NCBI GenBank assembly: GCA_031835245.1
Contig: JAVKOQ010000641.1
Location: 1 to 21,894, forward strand
Origin: Balamuthia mandrillaris
Taxonomy: Eukaryota; Discosea; Longamoebia; Balamuthiidae
Length of the DNA stretch: 21,894 bases
Direction of reading: 5' to 3'
In this document: piece by piece, positions 19,804 through 21,894 of the stretch
Numbering within the stretch: the stretch's first letter is position 1
How the letters are laid out: each line of letters opens with the position of its first letter
Notes under the pieces: model-generated
The model's database searches: none
What the model saw: the letters and a program-made list of their open reading frames with translations, nothing else
What the model was told of the DNA's origin: nothing
Made by a program: the position numbers and the translations under genes

Positions 19804-21769
19804 TGAGTGGACAAGCAAAGGGAATTTAAAGCGGAAAGGATAACAAGTCTCACTCGCAGCAAGCAAGTAAGGAAAGGAGGGAAGTAGGCACAACATACTG
19901 GATAGTTTTAGCATGTAATATCATAAATAGTTTCTGCAGGCCTAGAGGGAGTTGTCGATATACTAACAACAGTTCTTCACGGGTGAAGGGACCCTGAAAA
20001 ACACGTCCTTTTCGCTTGCGCCGTTCATCAGTGGAGGGCATTTCCTTGAGAATGCTATACACTGCAGCATTAATGAGATTACGGATCCAAATCCCGGTGG
20101 GTGTCTCATAAAATCTGGACTGAGAGGGAGTAGCATCCAACAGTTGTTGTGGTGGCAGTGGTGAAGATTGGGGTGGATCCATAGGCAAGACCTCGTTGCC
20201 ACGATCAAGACCAAGCGCAGCTTGATGCAGCACGTCCCAATGACCCTTGTGAATGGATTGTGCTAGCCACTTCCACTGCGGATTTTGCAGACCGTTGATG
20301 ATCCATGGTCCTTCAATGATGCTACCATGGCAGCGTAGGCCATTGGCCACGATATCACCCAATTCCTGGATGATTCCTTCATTTTGGGCCTGTAGCCATC
20401 CATATGTACATTAAGGGATAACCAACAAAAAAAAAAAAATGAAAGTTAGCACTTTCCTTCCACCAGGCGCACATAACAATCTCCCAACCCACCCTAATAA
20501 CCAACTAAACAAACAAACAAACAGAAAAAAAAACAAACAGATGATGATGGACCTTGCGTCTACAAAACCTCAGAAAGATTTTGCTTTGCTCTGTGTTAAC
20601 TTCTGAAGGAGGGCTGACCACCATGGGAATGTAATAATAAAACACCAACTGCTTCTGGATGGCTGGAGCCAAGGGGTGCAGCAGACGAAAGTCAGTTTTC
20701 GAAATGAGGCCCCGGTTCTCTGCTGCCAGTTGGGAAATAACATCAATGGACATATGCTCCACTAGGGACAGATCTTGTCGAAAAGCATTGAGCGTAAAGG
20801 ATTTCGCATGGGCCGCTGGCAAATCCTGTTTTGTGAGCACAAAATACGGTAGCATCTCCCTTGGAGGTAAGCTTTTCTTTGATTTGGCATCATCGAAAAT
20901 ATGTTCCGCAGCAGCAAGCGCCACTTTCAAGACCCTGTTGTTTTGAATCTGATTCATTGCCCTGACACAACATAACACATAGAAGTAAGTAGGTTGGTAG
21001 TAGGTAGGTAGGTCAGAAAACAAACAAACAAACAAACAAACAAACAAACAAACAAACAAACAAACAAACAAACAAACAACAAGAAGCACATACTCAGTCT
21101 TGGAGAGTTGAACTGCATTGGAGAGCTTCAACAAAGTGTCAGCAAATGACCATTCTCGTGGTTTTACTTTGGTGTTGGGGTCTTCTACCATCGACACAAT
21201 CTGATGCACCGGTAGTGCAAGAAGATGAATTATGTTGTAATAGCGACCGTAGATCGGCATGAGTGGTGATAACCACACACCATTGTTGCCTGCGAGCTGA
21301 TAACGCCGTATGACATCGCTTGCTGAACGATACACCGCGTTAAGATCATTGTCCGATATCTTGGCTGCCACCCTCTGCTGCTGAGGAGAAGAGGCAGCTG
21401 ATAAGGAAGAAGAGACGGAGGGAGGGCTAGAAGGCGAGGTGGTGGTTGCTACAATAGCTGTGGTTCTCAGCGGAGTAAAAGGAGGAGTGAAGAGATTGCT
21501 GCTGGCCCCACCACCCATCACACCAGCAGCACCAGATGAAGATGATGACGATGAGGAAAATGGTGAATGACCACTACTATTGCTTCTACCAGAAGGCGTG
21601 GGGCTCTCTTGCGATGATGATGGTAGGCCAAGTGAAGCAGGGGACTGCTGTGCTAAACTCGCTGCCGCTGCACTGACTGCTACTTGCTTTGCCTTTAGCA
21701 AGGCTTGCAATGTGGCTAAGCGAGTGTTACCACTCAACACACCGATCCTCAGATATACTCTCCAAGAAT
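12013..21769 (-). CDS. Giant tyrosine recombinase-SANT protein (5' partial)
   Basis: Ten visible exons, 5' to 3' on the minus strand: 21769-21094, 20961-20553, 20389-19899, 19754-18909, 18696-17801, 17627-17496, 17120-16665, 16175-13599, 13450-13330 and 12901-12013, about 2,497 codons. Every junction agrees in phase, and most donors are GTAAGT, GTATGT or GTTTGT-like. The N-terminal region (to about residue 800) is folded-looking but unrecognised. It is followed by long Glu, Lys/Gln, Asp, Ser, Ala and Gly runs, a tyrosine recombinase domain (about residues 1600-2130) and a Myb/SANT-like domain (about 2378-2430), ending in an acidic tail. The recombinase points to Crypton-like DNA elements or a domesticated derivative. 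The link across the 489-bp intron 16176-16664 is the least secure, so two genes remain possible. The start lies beyond the window. Confidence 0.72.
12214..12372 (-). other. Myb/SANT-like DNA-binding domain
   Basis: RQRIAWQTPEIRRLVTWRL-x-DGWSWLEIAKHLPTQR-x-NNDCYDKWRNLLTEFF shows the three-helix Myb/SANT pattern: spaced aromatics, W-x-x-IA-x-x-L in helix 2, and a C-x-x-KW recognition helix. It lies about 270 residues after the recombinase tyrosine and probably supplies DNA binding. Confidence 0.72.
12902..13329 (-). other. Giant gene last intron, GAAA and CAAA repeats
   Basis: 428 bp. Donor GTTTGTTTG lies directly inside a coding-strand (GTTT)n run (plus 13301-13329), and the acceptor is CTTTAG. 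It also holds a plus-strand (AAGC)n/(AAAC)n run (about 13155-13187) and a purine-rich (AAAG)n tract near the acceptor (about 12905-13000). No gene is seen inside. Confidence 0.8.
13451..13598 (-). other. Giant gene intron with (CCAG)n
   Basis: 148 bp, GTTTGT to TTGCAG on the minus strand, phase 1. It carries a plus-strand (CCAG)n run of about 40 bp (13514-13554). Confidence 0.82.
13700..15270 (-). other. Tyrosine recombinase domain
   Basis: A core-binding-like helical part (RAITLMNHLSEERWTEL...STQHKHAWTLAIWEAHC...GAFVQWLILDVGYALSSVRDVMIASLYRL) is followed by the catalytic part. Arg I is in CTGARAITAANIRLGDI (codon 14491-14493). A candidate beta-hairpin Lys is in QQVTKG (14275-14277). HxxR is in FSFHSLRAGF (His 13885-13887, Arg 13876-13878). 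Trp at the second His/Trp position is in AGWVPRGRSQQ (13780-13782), and the nucleophile Tyr is in QVYVKD (13750-13752). The set and its order match the R-K-HxxR-H/W-Y signature. Ser, Ala, Asn and Pro homopolymers interrupt the domain at likely loops. Confidence 0.87.
16176..16664 (-). other. 489-bp intron, or possible gene boundary
   Basis: GTAACA donor (phase 1) to AACAAACAG acceptor on the minus strand. It contains (AAGC)n (16187-16219) and (CCAA)n (16579-16602) and AT-rich sequence, with no coding signal. An unspliced reading of the upstream exon meets a stop at 16648-16650, so this stretch could instead be the gap between two genes. Confidence 0.55.
17121..17495 (-). other. 375-bp intron with (AAC)n and paired hairpins
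   Basis: GTATGT donor, TTTTAG acceptor, phase 1. A plus-strand (AAC)n of about 60 bp (17125-17183) abuts the acceptor. Two copies of a 17-bp palindromic motif lie at 17271-17287 and 17360-17376. No gene is seen inside. Confidence 0.82.
17267..17376. repeat. Two related hairpin motifs in an intron
   Basis: Copy 1 (17267-17287) forms a perfect 9-bp stem with a 3-nt GAT loop. Copy 2 (17359-17373) forms a 6-bp stem with a GAC loop. They share the 17-mer GCTCCGAYGGAGCGCTA with one difference, 89 bp apart. They are GC-rich islands in AT-rich sequence. Confidence 0.85.
17628..17800 (-). other. Giant gene intron, 173 bp
   Basis: GTAAGA to ATACAG on the minus strand, phase 1. It includes the alternating TGCATGCATGC palindrome near the acceptor (plus about 17636-17647). 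Confidence 0.8.
18697..18908 (-). other. Giant gene intron with long (AAAC)n
   Basis: 212 bp, GTAAGT to CTCCAG, phase 2. It carries a plus-strand (AAAC)n array of about 80 bp (18810-18892) near the donor and a (GA)n-rich tract near the acceptor (coding-strand CT). Confidence 0.88.
19755..19898 (-). other. Giant gene intron with GA tract
   Basis: 144 bp, GTATGT to TCATAG on the minus strand, phase 2. A plus-strand (GA)n run (19768-19796) gives a coding-strand CT tract next to the acceptor. Confidence 0.85.
20390..20552 (-). other. Giant gene intron, 163 bp
   Basis: GTCCAT donor to GCTACAG acceptor, phase 0. The junction reads FLRFCRRK-AQNEGIIQEL. The donor is weak but no better one fits the phase. 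Confidence 0.7.
20962..21093 (-). other. Giant gene intron with (AAAC)n, stop-free
   Basis: 132 bp, GTATGT to GTGTCAG, phase 2. A plus-strand (AAAC)n array (about 21017-21079) reads as repeated V-C-L-F on the coding strand. Its length is a multiple of three with no in-frame stop. Confidence 0.85.
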
Positions 21770-21894
21770 CTGGTTGGTTGGTTGGTTGGTTGGTTGGTTG
21801 GTTGGTTGGTAGCACAGAGGCTCAGTTACTCACAATGAAACAAATAAACAAACATAACAACAATGACAATAGAAAAATAGAAAAGAAAGATAAA
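21770..21894 (-). other. Intron upstream of first visible exon, to window edge
   Basis: The acceptor CCAACCAACCAG is embedded in a coding-strand (CCAA)n run (plus (GGTT)n, 21771-21811). The rest is T-rich on the coding strand with no recognisable exon, so the gene very likely continues past the window. Confidence 0.65.

Larger units (their letters stand above)
19899..21769 (-). other. Unrecognised N-terminal folded region of the giant protein
   Basis: Encoded by the first three visible exons. After a Ser/Pro/Ala-rich stretch it becomes normal-complexity and largely helical: NDLNAVYRSASDVIRRYQLAG, then WLSPLMPIYGRYYNIIHLLALPVHQIVSM, NNRVLKVALAAAEHIFDDAK, and WIINGLQNPQWKWLAQSIHKGHWDVLHQAALGL. 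I do not recognise a family. It could be an element-specific domain or a host domain. Confidence 0.6.

Noticed and set aside
12013-21769. DIRS-like retroelement or virus-derived element
   Set aside because: A tyrosine recombinase is present, but no reverse transcriptase, RNase H, capsid or terminal repeats are visible in the window. The gene also has many spliceosomal introns.

Overview
The window comes from a unicellular or simple eukaryote. It is intron-rich, with GT-AG introns, AATAAA poly(A) signals, short intergenic gaps and abundant microsatellites. The host proteins are core eukaryotic ones (CCDC12/Cwf18, NOB1, an R3H protein, a DUF7025-type AAA ATPase), but I cannot name the lineage from them. 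All gene models are hand-built from splice sites, phase agreement and family similarity recalled from memory. No search was run.

Left half (1-11713) is a compact host gene block. In order: the 3' part of an R3H-domain gene (+); a six-exon AAA ATPase (+); a four-exon CCDC12/Cwf18 splicing-factor gene (+); NOB1, the 20S pre-rRNA endonuclease (-, convergent with CCDC12, stops 64 bp apart); an F-box protein fused to a degenerate AGC-type kinase (-); and a secreted or membrane-anchored TPR protein of a mainly bacterial type (+, divergent from the kinase gene). Introns here are 54-125 bp, and many carry a (CT)n tract on the coding strand.

Right half (12013-21894) looks different. It is explained by one very large minus-strand gene, 10 visible exons and about 2,497 codons, open at its 5' end past the window edge. 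It encodes an uncharacterised N-terminal region, long acidic, basic and homopolymer stretches, a tyrosine recombinase domain with its catalytic residues apparently all present, and a C-terminal Myb/SANT-like domain. Its introns are longer (132-489 bp) and carry tetranucleotide repeats such as (GTTT)n, (GCTT)n and (GGCT)n on the coding strand. A short TTAGGG array lies between the last host gene and the end of this gene. The best reading is a Crypton-like recombinase gene, either from a large mobile element or domesticated. No reverse transcriptase, capsid or other viral hallmark is visible.

The host genes show no obvious common pathway, although CCDC12, NOB1 and R3H all concern RNA. The main candidates for new biology are the giant recombinase-SANT protein and the F-box pseudokinase.
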